A stretch of 64,000 bases of DNA from Nonomuraea jabiensis (GCF_014204795.1 NZ_JACHMB010000001.1:5530501-5594500), one strand, 5' to 3'. Shown: positions 44,508 to 53,970, counted from the first letter of the stretch. Notes: generated from the letters alone by a model not told the origin. Numbers and translations: made by a program.

Positions 44508-45494
44508 ATGGCGCAGCGGCGCTTGCTGGAGGGACTCGGCGTCACCGTCGCCGAGGAGACCGCCTACCGCGCGCTGCTCAGGCACGGCCCGGCGACGCTG
44601 AGCCAGCTCGCCGCCGAGACCGGCTCGTCCGCCGCGGCCATCCGCCGCATGCTGCCCAGGCTGGAGGACCTCGGCCTCATCTCCCGGGTGGCCGGCCGGC
44701 CGCTGCGGCTGATCGCCACTCCGCCGAATGTCGCCATCGACATCCTCGTCGCGCGCCGCCAGGAGGAGATCACGCACAGCAGGGCCGCCGCCGCGCTCCT
44801 GGCCACCGAGGTCGCCGAGCGCAACGGGCCGCACCCGGAGGAGGTGCTGGAGGTCGTGAGCGGGCGTGACGCCGTGGCCCGCCGCTACCTCCAGCTGGAA
44901 CGCAACGCCACGCGCGAGATGCTCGTGCTGGTGCATCCGCCGTACGCGGTGGACGTGAGCGACGACCGGGAGAACCGCAGGCGGGCGGCCCGCCAAGGGG
45001 CGCCCACCCGCGGCATCTACGGTCCGCAGGCGTTCGAGCACCCCGGCATGCTGGCCCACACGCGGCGGGCCATCGCCGACGGCGAGCAGGCCAGGCTCGG
45101 GCAGGTGCCGGTCAAGCTGGCCATCGCCGACGCCCGCACGGCCATCCTGCCCCTGGTCTCCGACGAGGACCAGGCCGTGGAGAGCGCGCTCGTGGTGCAC
45201 CCGTCCGCCCTGCTGGATGCCCTGGTGGGGCTGTTCGAGACGCTGTGGCGGGCCGCCGTGCCGCTCCGCCTGACCGCCGCGGACGGCCTGGAGCCCGAGG
45301 TGTGGCCGCGCACCCCCGACACGGAGGTGCTGGCGCTGCTGGCGGCCGGGATGAAGGACGACGCCATCGCCAGGCAGCTGGGGCTCAGTCCGCGTACGGT
45401 GCAGCGCCGGGTGCAGGTGCTGTGCGAGCGCCTGGACGCCAGGACCCGCTTCCACGCGGGCTTCCTCGCCGCCCAGCACCGCCTGCTCGAATGA
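44508..45494 (+). CDS. TrmB-like/LuxR-type two-HTH transcriptional regulator
   Basis: A 328-residue regulator. The N-terminal winged helix (about 10-70: GVTVAEETAYRALLRHGPAT, then SQLAAETGSSAAAIRRMLPR) is TrmB-like. A middle domain of ~180 residues with REMLVLVHPPYAV is probably a ligand-binding domain. A LuxR-type HTH closes the protein (MKDDAIARQLGLSPRTVQRR). AGAGGGG precedes ATG 44508. It converges on the protease gene with one base between their stop codons. Confidence 0.85.
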   Translation: MAQRRLLEGLGVTVAEETAYRALLRHGPATLSQLAAETGSSAAAIRRMLPRLEDLGLISRVAGRPLRLIATPPNVAIDILVARRQEEITHSRAAAALLATEVAERNGPHPEEVLEVVSGRDAVARRYLQLERNATREMLVLVHPPYAVDVSDDRENRRRAARQGAPTRGIYGPQAFEHPGMLAHTRRAIADGEQARLGQVPVKLAIADARTAILPLVSDEDQAVESALVVHPSALLDALVGLFETLWRAAVPLRLTAADGLEPEVWPRTPDTEVLALLAAGMKDDAIARQLGLSPRTVQRRVQVLCERLDARTRFHAGFLAAQHRLLE

Positions 45495-45495
45495 G

Positions 45496-47397
45496 CTAGA
45501 CCTCGGCGCTCAGGGCCGTCTTCGTCAGCTCCGCCTGGCGCTGGATCTGCCCCAGGACGATGGGGTTGACCCCCTTGGCCTGGAACGTGGCGACCATCTG
45601 GTCCATCACCGCGTTCGCCCGCTCCAGGTCCCCCTGCCGGGCCTCCGCTCTGGCCAGGCGGCGCATCACCAGGTTCAGGGTGATGTTGTCGATGCTCGCG
45701 TCGCGGGCGACCCGGCTGAGGTGCTCGATGCCCTGCTTGGGATCCGGCGGCCGGACGCGCAGCCGCTTGGCCGCCGTCACCGCCTTGAACTCCCGCTCGG
45801 CGTTCAGCCCCTTGACCAGGCGGGCGTAGACGGCCAGCGGGTGGTCGCCGTAGCGGTCGATGACCTCGTCCAGGGCCTCGTTGCCCGAGCGCAGCGCGGG
45901 CGAGTCGGAGCCGAGCAGCGAGAACAGCTGCCCCTGCTCCTCGCCCAGCATCAGCTCGGCCACCCGGTGGTCGTCGCGGCCGACCGGGAAGCGCACCCTG
46001 ACCAGGCACGCGGGGGAGACGATGCGGGAGCCGTCCGCGGCGATGTACTGGGCGCGCACGTGGTACTCGCCGGGCTGCTGGAAGTAGTGCCCGTCGCGGC
46101 CGTGCCCGATGTACGCGCTGCGGTACATGGCCGGGTTGCCCTCGTCCAGCCGGATCTCCGGCGAGGCGTCCACGCAGTGCCGCATCATCGGCCGGTACAG
46201 CACGGTCCTGCCGCCCGGCTGCGTGATCGACACCTGGGTGAACTCGGTGTCGGGGTGCAGGTGGCCGTGCGTGACGCGGGGCTCGCCGGCGCAGGACAGC
46301 CTGAACTCGACCACGACGGGCTCGCCCAGCTCGAACGACTCCTTGGCACGCAGCTCCAGCCGCAGCCCGGAGCGGTCCTCGACGGGCTGCTCGAACGGCG
46401 CGATCTCGGCGGCGCCGGTGCCGAACGCGTTCGCGCCCATGGCCACGTCGCGGTAGAAGCCGTGGCGCAGGTGGACCAGCTCCGGGTCCGTGAACTGGAA
46501 CGGGAAGGCGGCCCAGTACGCCGGCTCGCCGCCGGGGCGGTAGTTCTGCACGTAGTTCATCCACGACAGGTCGCCGAACCCGCCGTCGGGGCCCAGCGGC
46601 TGGGGTGGGGTGCCGAGGTTCTTCTGCCAGGAGTGCAGCAGGTTGAAGGCGTGCCCGAGCTCGTGCACGTACGTACGCAGTTGCGCCCGCTGCGCCTGCG
46701 GCGTGGTCCCCTTGATCACGTCGTAGAACACCGCGGACCCCTGCCGCTGGTGCGCGTCGTTGTAGTCGAACATGATGCCCCGGTAGCCGCCCACGTGCTT
46801 GCTGGCCACCAGCAGCCACACCCGCCAGGCCGGCGCCTCGCCGAACGAGCTGAACTGCTGCGTCATCGCGTGATGCAGCTCGGCGTCGTCCCACGCCAGG
46901 TCCGCGCCCGAGCCGTCCACCGGGATCACCCCCGGCTGGGCGAGGGTGAGCTCGATGCCCGCCTCCGCGTACGCCGCCCGCACGCTCAGCTCCCTGGCCG
47001 GTGAGCCGCCCGGCCCCGCGAGCGTGCCGGTATGGTACGACACGAACGGCACGGTCCCGATCACGGAGTCCTGCTCCAGCAGCACGCTGCGGAAGTAGGG
47101 AGAGGCGAAGGCCACCTGGTAGGCGCGCCCCGCGACCTCGGCCGTACCCGACCCGTCGGCGATCGTGACGCTCACGTCCTTCACCGGGGTGTCGAACGTG
47201 AAGACCCCGCGCCCCTGGATCCGGCCCCCCCGCACGGTGGGGGCGTTGACCACGAACGAGCCGGCGTAGGAGATCGTCGCGCCCGCCACGGTGAACAGGT
47301 CGCCGCTCACCCGCCCGGTCGGCCTGGCCCCGTCGATGTCGACCCGGAGCGCCAGCTGCGAGTCGCCGTCCTGTCCCTGGTACAGCCCGCTGATCAT
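45496..47397 (-). CDS. Metzincin-like zinc metalloprotease, 633 aa
   Basis: A 633-residue protein without a recognisable signal peptide. The motif HELGHAFNLLH (His245, Glu246, His249, His255) is HExxHxxxxxH, and Met280 in SWMNYVQNY sits where metzincins have the Met-turn. Residues 1-130 are beta-rich repeats (GRVSGDLFTVAGATISY); 340-470 is a beta-sandwich-like region; 520-633 is helical. The lack of a signal peptide, against the extracellular habit of metzincins, is odd; the family is not one I can name. It converges on the TrmB/LuxR gene. Confidence 0.72.
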   Translation of the reverse strand: MISGLYQGQDGDSQLALRVDIDGARPTGRVSGDLFTVAGATISYAGSFVVNAPTVRGGRIQGRGVFTFDTPVKDVSVTIADGSGTAEVAGRAYQVAFASPYFRSVLLEQDSVIGTVPFVSYHTGTLAGPGGSPARELSVRAAYAEAGIELTLAQPGVIPVDGSGADLAWDDAELHHAMTQQFSSFGEAPAWRVWLLVASKHVGGYRGIMFDYNDAHQRQGSAVFYDVIKGTTPQAQRAQLRTYVHELGHAFNLLHSWQKNLGTPPQPLGPDGGFGDLSWMNYVQNYRPGGEPAYWAAFPFQFTDPELVHLRHGFYRDVAMGANAFGTGAAEIAPFEQPVEDRSGLRLELRAKESFELGEPVVVEFRLSCAGEPRVTHGHLHPDTEFTQVSITQPGGRTVLYRPMMRHCVDASPEIRLDEGNPAMYRSAYIGHGRDGHYFQQPGEYHVRAQYIAADGSRIVSPACLVRVRFPVGRDDHRVAELMLGEEQGQLFSLLGSDSPALRSGNEALDEVIDRYGDHPLAVYARLVKGLNAEREFKAVTAAKRLRVRPPDPKQGIEHLSRVARDASIDNITLNLVMRRLARAEARQGDLERANAVMDQMVATFQAKGVNPIVLGQIQRQAELTKTALSAEV

Positions 47398-47455
47398 GGG
47401 CGCTCCCTCGCTCGGGGCCTACACGAGGGAACACTTCACCGACCGCGGGTGCCTG

Positions 47456-47668
47456 TCAACGCGATCCGCGAACTTGGAGCGCGCCGAGCAACTCCTCCGA
47501 CGCCTTGGTGATCGTCTCCACCGCCCGGTCGAACGCCTCGGCGTTGTGCGCGGCGGGCGCGCGGAAGCCGGAGATCTTCCTGACGTACTGCAACGCCGCC
47601 GCCCGCACGTCCTCCTCGGTCACGCTCTCGGTGAACGGGGGGCGCAGGGTCTTGATGCTTCTACACAT
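47456..47668 (-). CDS. DUF2277 domain-containing protein
   Basis: A 70-residue protein that matches DUF2277 over its length: MCRSIKTLRPP, then RAAALQYVRKISGFRAP and the helix FDRAVETITKASEELLGAL. Function unknown; the Cys at position 2 is conserved in the family. No SD is present; TACGGT lies 6 bases before the ATG, a leaderless-type spacing. It starts 19 bp behind iclR. Confidence 0.88.
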   Translation of the reverse strand: MCRSIKTLRPPFTESVTEEDVRAAALQYVRKISGFRAPAAHNAEAFDRAVETITKASEELLGALQVRGSR

Positions 47669-47687
47669 GCCTTTACCGTAACTTCGT

Positions 47688-48440
47688 TCAGCGCGTGTCG
47701 ACCGCCGGACCGAGCTCGTTGCCGAAGTCGAGGGCGATCTTGCGCATGCCCTCGGCCAGGTCGTCGCGGTCGATCGCGTCGATCCGCTCGGCGGGCCCGG
47801 AGACCGACATCGCCGCCACCACCCGGTCGCCGTCCCACACGGGCACGGCCAGGCAGTGCACGCCGAGCTCCTCCTCGCCCAGGTCCATGGCGTGACCCTG
47901 CGCCCTGACGAGCTCGAGCTCGGCCAGCATGGCCGTCAGGTCGATGATCGTGTTGGGGGTGCGGCGGGGCATGCCGGTGCGCTCGAAGACGGCCACCGCC
48001 TCGGCCGCGGGCCGCCCGGCCAGCAGCACCTTGCCCACGGCCGTGCTGTGCGGCAGCACCCGCCGGCCCACCTCGGCGAACATCCGCAGCCTGCGCGGCG
48101 AGGGCACCTGCGCCACGTAGACGACGAAGTCGCCTTCGAGCACGGCCAGGTTGGCGGTCTCGCCGGACAGCTCGACCATCTTGGCCAGGTACGGCTGCGC
48201 CCACACGCCGACCATGCTCTCGGCGATGCCGCCCAGCCGTACGAGGCCGCCGCCCAGGGCGTACCTCTTGTCGGATTCCTGCCGCACGTAGCCGCGGGCG
48301 AGCAGGGTGCGCAGCAGCCGGTGGATGGTCCCGTACGGCAGGCCGGTCCTGGCGGCGATCTCCGACAGGCCCGCCTCGCCCCCGTGCTCGGCCAGCGCCT
48401 CCAGCACGTCCAGCGCCCGCTCGACCGACTGGACACTCAC
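47688..48440 (-). CDS. IclR family transcriptional regulator of the glycolate operon
   Basis: A 250-residue IclR regulator. The winged HTH (1-70) reads SVERALDVLEALAEHGGEAG with TGLPYGTIHRLLRTLLARGY; the effector domain (80-245) has VGKVLLAGRPAAEA and ELGVHCLAVPVWDG. IclR proteins often respond to glyoxylate, pyruvate or aromatic acids. Its GTG start overlaps the glcF stop by four bases (GTGA), so it is the last gene of the aceB-glcDEF-iclR operon. Two tandem palindromes at 53931-53968 are its probable targets. S. coelicolor AllR, also IclR-type, regulates a malate synthase gene. Confidence 0.92.
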   Translation of the reverse strand: MSVQSVERALDVLEALAEHGGEAGLSEIAARTGLPYGTIHRLLRTLLARGYVRQESDKRYALGGGLVRLGGIAESMVGVWAQPYLAKMVELSGETANLAVLEGDFVVYVAQVPSPRRLRMFAEVGRRVLPHSTAVGKVLLAGRPAAEAVAVFERTGMPRRTPNTIIDLTAMLAELELVRAQGHAMDLGEEELGVHCLAVPVWDGDRVVAAMSVSGPAERIDAIDRDDLAEGMRKIALDFGNELGPAVDTR

Positions 48441-49705
48441 TGGCCCTCCTCCGTCGGGCCAGTGAGCACACTCCCGTGCTTATCGGGTCGCTCGCTTCGC
48501 TCCCCTAGCGAGACCCCGCGCAGCGAGGCGTCGAGCACTTCGGCCGTGTGGGCCACTCTGATGTCCGAGCCGGCGCGCCGCATGGCCGCGGCGATCTGCA
48601 TCGTGCAGCCGGGGTTGGCCGAGACCAGCAGCTCGGCGCCGGTCGTGGCGACCGAGGCGGCCTTCCTGTCGCCGAGGTCGCGGGCGGCCTGCGGCTGGAA
48701 GATGTTGTACGTGCCCGCCGACCCGCAGCAGATGGCCGACTCGGGGATCTCGCGGACCACCAGCTCGGGGATGCCGCTCAGCAGCTCGCGCGGCTGGGCG
48801 CGCACGCCCTGGGCGTGGGCCAGGTGGCAGGCGTCGTGGTAGGCGACGGTGAGCGGCAGCGGGTGCCGCTTGGCCACGGGCCCCAGCTCGGCGAGGTATT
48901 CCGACAGATCGACCACCCTGAACCCCGGCTCGCGCCCGAGCAGCTCGCCGTACTCCTTCATCGACGAGCCGCAGCCGGCCGCGTTCACCACGACGGTGTC
49001 GACCCCGGCCTGCTCGAACGTCCTGACCGTGCGCCGCGCCAGCCGCCTGGCCTGGTCGTCGCGCCCTGAGTGCACGCTGAGCGCCCCGCAGCAGCCCTGG
49101 CCGCGCGGGATGACCACGTCGCAGCCCTCCAGGGAGAGCACCCGCGCGGTGGCCGCGTTCACCTGGGGGAAGAACTCGCCCTGCACGCATCCGGTGAGCA
49201 TGCCCACCACGGCCCGGCGCTCGCCCCTGGCCCTGACGACGCGCGGCATCCGCTGCCGGTGCTCGACGCGCGGCGCGAGCGCGGCCATGGCGCCGAGGCT
49301 CGGGTGAACCCTGGCCAGGAACGGCGCCATGCGCTCGGCCAGCCACATCCCCGGCCGCAGCAGCCGCAGCCGGCGCGGATAGGGGAACAGGCCGAACACG
49401 ATCCCGCGCACGGCCCGCTCCTGCGGATCCCGCACGTGCCTGCGCTCCACCTCGGCCCTGGTCTGCTCGATCAGGCGGTCATACCGGACCCCGGACGGGC
49501 AGGCCGTGACGCACGCCATGCACCCCAGGCAGGCGTCGAAGTGCCCGGCCATCTCCGGCGTGACGGGGGTGCCCTCGACGTGCTGCTTCATCAGGTGGAT
49601 GCGGCCGCGCGGCGAGTCCATCTCCTCGCCCCACAGCACGTACGTCGGGCACGTGGGCAGGCAGAACCCGCAGTGCACGCAGTCGTTGATCAGCTCCGGA
49701 TCCAC
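48437..49705 (-). CDS. glcF: Glycolate oxidase iron-sulfur subunit GlcF
   Basis: A 422-residue subunit with two 4Fe-4S motifs, CVHCGFCLPTCPTY and CLGCMACVTACPSG, then two CCG domains (GQGCCGALSVHSG, SAICCGSAGTYN) that bind a further cofactor or cluster. It passes electrons from GlcD to the quinone pool. It starts at GTG 49705, directly after the TAA stop of glcE, and overlaps iclR by four bases. Confidence 0.93.
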   Translation of the reverse strand: MDPELINDCVHCGFCLPTCPTYVLWGEEMDSPRGRIHLMKQHVEGTPVTPEMAGHFDACLGCMACVTACPSGVRYDRLIEQTRAEVERRHVRDPQERAVRGIVFGLFPYPRRLRLLRPGMWLAERMAPFLARVHPSLGAMAALAPRVEHRQRMPRVVRARGERRAVVGMLTGCVQGEFFPQVNAATARVLSLEGCDVVIPRGQGCCGALSVHSGRDDQARRLARRTVRTFEQAGVDTVVVNAAGCGSSMKEYGELLGREPGFRVVDLSEYLAELGPVAKRHPLPLTVAYHDACHLAHAQGVRAQPRELLSGIPELVVREIPESAICCGSAGTYNIFQPQAARDLGDRKAASVATTGAELLVSANPGCTMQIAAAMRRAGSDIRVAHTAEVLDASLRGVSLGERSERPDKHGSVLTGPTEEGQ

Positions 49706-50881
49706 TTAGATCCCTCCCAGGAACCGGCCGGGAGACATCCTGCGCCCGGGATCGAACCGTTCCTTGACCCGCCGCATCAACGGCAGCCCGCTCACCTGCC
49801 CCCACCTGTCGACGCCCTCGTACGGCGTGGCCAGCACGTTCAGCCGCCCGCCCAGCGTCTCGATCCGCCCGCGCAGCCCTGTTACGGCCGCCGCCAGTTC
49901 CTCCTCCGAGACCTCGTCCCAGAGCTCCAGGTACGCCCGCCCCGCCGCGGCCGACCCGCGGAAGGCGAACCCGGCCTCCCCGGCGGCGGCCAGCGCCCCG
50001 GCCGCGCGGGCGGGCGGGAACCGGGCCTCCAGCAGCACGTCGTCCCTGAGGATCAGCCCCCACCACTCCGGCGCCTCGGCCGTGACCGTGCCCTCGCCCA
50101 GCACCTCGCGCAGCGCCAGCGCGCGCTGCTCGGCCGCCGAGCCCTCCACCAGCACCGCGACCGTCGCCTCCTTGCCGTCGGGGCAGTCGATCTCCACGGC
50201 GGACGGTTCGGCCTGGGAGGCGGCCAGGCGGAGCAGCACGTCGTCGGCCGGTGGGGTGGTCGCCACGAGCCAGCGCCGCTCGGTGGGCAGCGGGTGCAGC
50301 CGGAACGTGGCCTCCGCGATCACGCCGAGCGTGCCCTGGGAGCCGGTGAAGAGCTTGCCGAGGTCGTAGCCCGCGACGTTCTTGACCACCCGGCCGCCGG
50401 ACCTGGCGATGGTCCCGTCGGGCAGCACGACCGTGATGCCGATGAGCAGGTCGCGGGCGGTGCCGTAGCGGAAGGCGCGCGGGCCCGCCGTCGCGGTGGC
50501 GAGCGTGCCGCCGACCGTGGTGTGTTCCCTGAACGGCGGGTCGAGCGCCAGCTCCTGGCCCTGCTCGGCGAGCGCGGCGGCCAGCGCGTCCATGGTCAGC
50601 CCGGCCTGCGCGCGCACCACGAGATCGCCGGCGGCGTGCTCGATGAGGGAGTTCATGCAGCACAGGTCGATGAGCACGTCGCAGCGCTCGGGCGGGGCGC
50701 CCCAGTGCAGCTTCGTGCCGCCGCCCGCGGGCACCGCCGCCAGGTCCTGCTCGGCGCAGGCCCGCAGCACGGCCGAGATCTCCTCCACCGTCTCGGGCAG
50801 GGCGACCCAGCGGGGCCGCACGCCGTTGACGGCGTCGTCGGCGTCCGCCTGCCTGATGGTCACCCCCGTGTCGGCCAGCAT
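49706..50881 (-). CDS. glcE: Glycolate oxidase FAD-binding subunit GlcE
   Basis: A 391-residue protein with a FAD_binding_4 (PCMH-like) domain in its N-terminal half (PETVEEISAVLRACAEQDLA, VPAGGGTKLHWG). C-terminal GlcE blocks follow (FTGSQGTLGVIAEATFRLHP). It is a partner of GlcD and GlcF in glycolate oxidation. The start at 50881 shares its A with the glcD stop (TGATG). A longer frame from 51013 adds 44 residues unlike any GlcE. Confidence 0.9.
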   Translation of the reverse strand: MLADTGVTIRQADADDAVNGVRPRWVALPETVEEISAVLRACAEQDLAAVPAGGGTKLHWGAPPERCDVLIDLCCMNSLIEHAAGDLVVRAQAGLTMDALAAALAEQGQELALDPPFREHTTVGGTLATATAGPRAFRYGTARDLLIGITVVLPDGTIARSGGRVVKNVAGYDLGKLFTGSQGTLGVIAEATFRLHPLPTERRWLVATTPPADDVLLRLAASQAEPSAVEIDCPDGKEATVAVLVEGSAAEQRALALREVLGEGTVTAEAPEWWGLILRDDVLLEARFPPARAAGALAAAGEAGFAFRGSAAAGRAYLELWDEVSEEELAAAVTGLRGRIETLGGRLNVLATPYEGVDRWGQVSGLPLMRRVKERFDPGRRMSPGRFLGGI

Positions 50882-52320
50882 CAGAACTGCTCCGCCTTCC
50901 CCGACTCCACCAGCGGGTGCACGCCCTTGCGCACTCCCGGCACCTCGCCGCACAGGCGCGGGGTGGGGAACACCTTGCCCGGGTTCGACAGGCCATGGGG
51001 GTCGAACGCGCACCGGACGAGCTGCATGGTGTCCAGGTCGTCCACGCTGAACATTTTCGGCATATAGCGGGATTTATCCACCCCGACTCCGTGCTCGCCC
51101 GTGATCGAGCCGCCGTGCTCGATGCACAGGTCGAGGATCGCCCCGGAGACCACCTCGGCCCGCTCGCCGGCCCCCGGCTCCGCGTCGTCGAACAGCACGA
51201 GCGGGTGCAGGTTGCCGTCTCCGGCGTGGAAGACGTTCGCCACCCTGATGCCGTGCTCGTGCGAGAGCCGGTCGATGGCCGCCAGCACGCCGGGCAGGGA
51301 CGTGCGCGGCACCACGCCGTCCTGCACGATGTAGGCCGGGCTGATGCGCCCGACGGCGGCGAACGCCGACTTGCGGCCCTTCCAGATCGCCGCCCGCTCG
51401 GCCGGGCCGGCGGCCACCCGCAGCTCGAAGGCGCCCGAGCAGATCTCCGTGAGCCGGGCGAACTGCTCGTCCACCTCCGCCCGCGGGCCGTCCAGCTCCA
51501 CGATCAGCACCGCGCCCGCACCCTCGGGGTAGCGGCAGGCCACCGCCGCCTCGGCCGCCTCGATGGCCAGCGCGTCCATCATCTCGATCGCGGCGGGCAC
51601 GATGCCCGCGCCGATGATCGCCGAGACGGCCTGGCCGCCCTGCTCGATGCTCTCGAACGCGGCCAGCACCGTGGTCACGGCCTCGGGCGCGCGGCTGAGG
51701 CGTACCGTGATCTTGGTGGCGACGCCCAGCGTGCCCTCGGAGCCGATGAACGCGCCCAGCAGGTCGTAACCGGGGTCCATGCGGTCGAGCGTGACTAGGT
51801 CGCCGTCGGGCGTGACGATCTCGCAGGCCTCGACGTGGTTGACCGTGAAGCCGTACTTGAGGCAGTGCGCGCCGCCGGAGTTCTCGGCGACGTTGCCGCC
51901 GATGGAGCAGACCTGCTGGCTGGAGGGGTCGGGCGCGTAGTAGTAGCCCCGGTCGCGCACGGCCTCGGTGATGGCCAGGTTGGTGACGCCGGGCTCGACG
52001 ACCGCCCGGCGGTTGTCCAGGTCGATCTCCAGGATCCTGCGCATCTTGGAGGTGACGATGAGCACGCCGTCCTCGCGGGGGAGCGCGCCCCCCGACAGGC
52101 CGGTGCCCGAGCCCCTGGCCACGAAGGGCACGCCGAAGTCGTTGCACACGCGGACCACGCGGGCGACCTGCTCGGCCGTGTCGGGCAGCACGACCACGCC
52201 GGGGGTCGCCCGGTGGTAGGTGAGGCCGTCGCACTCGTAGGTGCGCAGGCGTACCGGATCGGTGATCACCGAGTCATGGGGCAGCAGCGAGCGCAGGGCC
52301 GCTGTCAGCGTTTCCAGCAC
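50881..52320 (-). CDS. glcD: Glycolate oxidase subunit GlcD (FAD-linked)
   Basis: A 479-residue FAD-linked oxidase. The FAD_binding_4 domain (1-215) contains VPFVARGSGTGLSGGA and GGNVAENSGGAHCLKYG; the FAD-oxidase C domain follows with VANVFHAGDGNLHPLV and SITGEHGVGVDK, both diagnostic of GlcD. It oxidises glycolate (or D-lactate) to the 2-oxo acid. The context with malate synthase supports glycolate. GTG 52320 begins 24 bp behind aceB. Confidence 0.93.
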   Translation of the reverse strand: MLETLTAALRSLLPHDSVITDPVRLRTYECDGLTYHRATPGVVVLPDTAEQVARVVRVCNDFGVPFVARGSGTGLSGGALPREDGVLIVTSKMRRILEIDLDNRRAVVEPGVTNLAITEAVRDRGYYYAPDPSSQQVCSIGGNVAENSGGAHCLKYGFTVNHVEACEIVTPDGDLVTLDRMDPGYDLLGAFIGSEGTLGVATKITVRLSRAPEAVTTVLAAFESIEQGGQAVSAIIGAGIVPAAIEMMDALAIEAAEAAVACRYPEGAGAVLIVELDGPRAEVDEQFARLTEICSGAFELRVAAGPAERAAIWKGRKSAFAAVGRISPAYIVQDGVVPRTSLPGVLAAIDRLSHEHGIRVANVFHAGDGNLHPLVLFDDAEPGAGERAEVVSGAILDLCIEHGGSITGEHGVGVDKSRYMPKMFSVDDLDTMQLVRCAFDPHGLSNPGKVFPTPRLCGEVPGVRKGVHPLVESGKAEQF

Positions 52321-52344
52321 CCGATCCCCCTCTTTTTCCTAGTT

Positions 52345-53922
52345 CTACGGCATTTGAGCATAGGCGGGAAGCGTCAGGAATTCGGCGAAGTCGTCGTCCA
52401 GCGCCACCTCCTTGAACAGCGCGGTCGCCTGACCGTACAGCTTCTCGTCGTAGCCGGGCTCCTCGGCGATCTTGGCGAGCTCCTCCGCGATGATCTGCTC
52501 GACCAGTTCCTTCGTCACCTGGGCGCCCGTGTCGGCGAGCGTGATGTCGTTGTGGATCCACTGCCAGATCTGCGAGCGCGAGATCTCGGCGGTGGCGGCG
52601 TCCTCCATGAGGTTGTGGATCGCCACCGCGCCCAGGCCGCCCATCCAGGCGGCGAGGTAGCGCAGCGCCACGTCCACGTTGTTGCGCAGCCCGGTCTCGG
52701 TGATCTCGCCCGGCGTCTCGGAGACCGACAGCAGCTCGGCCGCGGTCACGTTGACGTCCTCGCGCAGCCGGTCGAGCTGGTTGGGCCGCGACCCCAGCAC
52801 GCCGTCGAACACCTCACGGCACACCGGCACCAGGTCGGGGTGCGCCACCCACGAGCCGTCGAAGCCGTCGCCCGACTCGCGCGTCTTGTCCGCCCGCACC
52901 TTCTCCAGCGCCACGGCGTTCACCTCGGGGTCGCGCCGCGAGGGGATGAAGGCCGCCATCCCGCCGATGGCGTGCGCGCCCCGCTTGTGGCAGGTGCGCA
53001 CCAGCAGCTCGGTGTACGCGCGCATGAACGGGGCCGTCATCGTGACCGCGTTCCGCTCGGGCAGCAGGAACTCGCGGCCCCGGGTCCGGAACTTCTTGAT
53101 CACGCTGAAGAGGTAGTCCCAGCGGCCCGCGTTGAGCCCCGCCGAGTGGTCGCGGAGCTCGTACAGGATCTCCTCCATCTCGAACGCGGCCGGGTAGGTC
53201 TCGATGAGGACGGTCGCCCTGATCGTGCCGTACGGGATGCCGAGGAGCTCCTGAGCCCGGGTGAACACGTCGTTCCAGAGCCGCGCCTCCAGGTGGGACT
53301 CCATCTTGGGCAGGTAGAAGTACGGGCCCTTGCCCTTGTCGATCTGCCGCTGGGCGCAGTGGAAGAAGTAGAGCCCGAAGTCGAACAGCGAGGCCGAGAC
53401 CGGCTGCCCGTCCACCCGGGCGTGCTTTTCGTCCAGGTGCCAGCCGCGCGGGCGTACGACGACCGTGGCCAGCTCGTCGTCGGGCCGGAGCGCGTACGTC
53501 TTGCCGCCGGTCTCGAAGTCGATCGTGCGGTCGAGCGCGTCGCGCAGGTTGAGGTGGCCGCTCACGCAGTTCTCCCAGAGCGGAGAGTTGGCGTCCTCGA
53601 AGTCGGCCAGCCAGACCTTGGCGCCGGAGTTGAGCGCGTTGATGGTCATCTTCTTGTCGACCGGGCCGGTGATCTCCACCCGGCGGTCCTCCAGACCGGG
53701 CGCGGGCGGCGCGACCTGCCAGTCGGCCTCTCTGACGTGCTTCGTCTCCGGCAGGAAATCGAGCAGGCCGCCCGCGGACAGCTCCGCCTGCCGCGCCTGG
53801 CGGGCCTGCAGCAGCTCCAGCCGCCTGGCGCCGAACTCCCGCTGGAGAGTCGCCACGAAATCGAGCGCCTCAGGAGTGAGGATCTCGTCGAACCGGTCGA
53901 GCATCGGGCCGGTGATCTCCAT
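52345..53922 (-). CDS. aceB: Malate synthase A
   Basis: A 525-residue malate synthase A that condenses glyoxylate with acetyl-CoA to malate. Family blocks are VWLADFEDANSPLWENCVSG, RGWHLDEKHARVDG, IRATVLIETYPAAFEMEEIL, GRWDYLFSVIKKFR and GGMAAFIPSRRDPEVN (the Arg and Glu/Asp metal-site residues fall here). Length is normal. AAAGG precedes the ATG. First gene of the aceB-glcD-glcE-glcF-iclR operon; the promoter and twin operators are immediately upstream. No isocitrate lyase is in the operon, so glyoxylate from glycolate (or allantoin) is the likely feed. Confidence 0.95.
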   Translation of the reverse strand: MEITGPMLDRFDEILTPEALDFVATLQREFGARRLELLQARQARQAELSAGGLLDFLPETKHVREADWQVAPPAPGLEDRRVEITGPVDKKMTINALNSGAKVWLADFEDANSPLWENCVSGHLNLRDALDRTIDFETGGKTYALRPDDELATVVVRPRGWHLDEKHARVDGQPVSASLFDFGLYFFHCAQRQIDKGKGPYFYLPKMESHLEARLWNDVFTRAQELLGIPYGTIRATVLIETYPAAFEMEEILYELRDHSAGLNAGRWDYLFSVIKKFRTRGREFLLPERNAVTMTAPFMRAYTELLVRTCHKRGAHAIGGMAAFIPSRRDPEVNAVALEKVRADKTRESGDGFDGSWVAHPDLVPVCREVFDGVLGSRPNQLDRLREDVNVTAAELLSVSETPGEITETGLRNNVDVALRYLAAWMGGLGAVAIHNLMEDAATAEISRSQIWQWIHNDITLADTGAQVTKELVEQIIAEELAKIAEEPGYDEKLYGQATALFKEVALDDDFAEFLTLPAYAQMP

Positions 53923-53930
53923 GGGGTGCC

Positions 53931-53968
53931 TTTCCGCTTCGTGGAAAATGACTTCTGGATTGTGGAAG
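53931..53968. promoter_or_regulatory. Twin IclR-type operators of the aceB operon
   Basis: Two 17-bp imperfect palindromes, TTTCCGCTTCGTGGAAA (53931-53947) and CTTCTGGATTGTGGAAG (53952-53968), lie in tandem with a start-to-start spacing of 21 bp, two helical turns. They share TTC-x-G and GTGGAA. The first touches the aceB SD; the second covers the predicted transcription start. IclR proteins favour TTCC/GGAA palindromes, and the operon encodes one. Confidence 0.65.
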
Positions 53969-53970
53969 TG

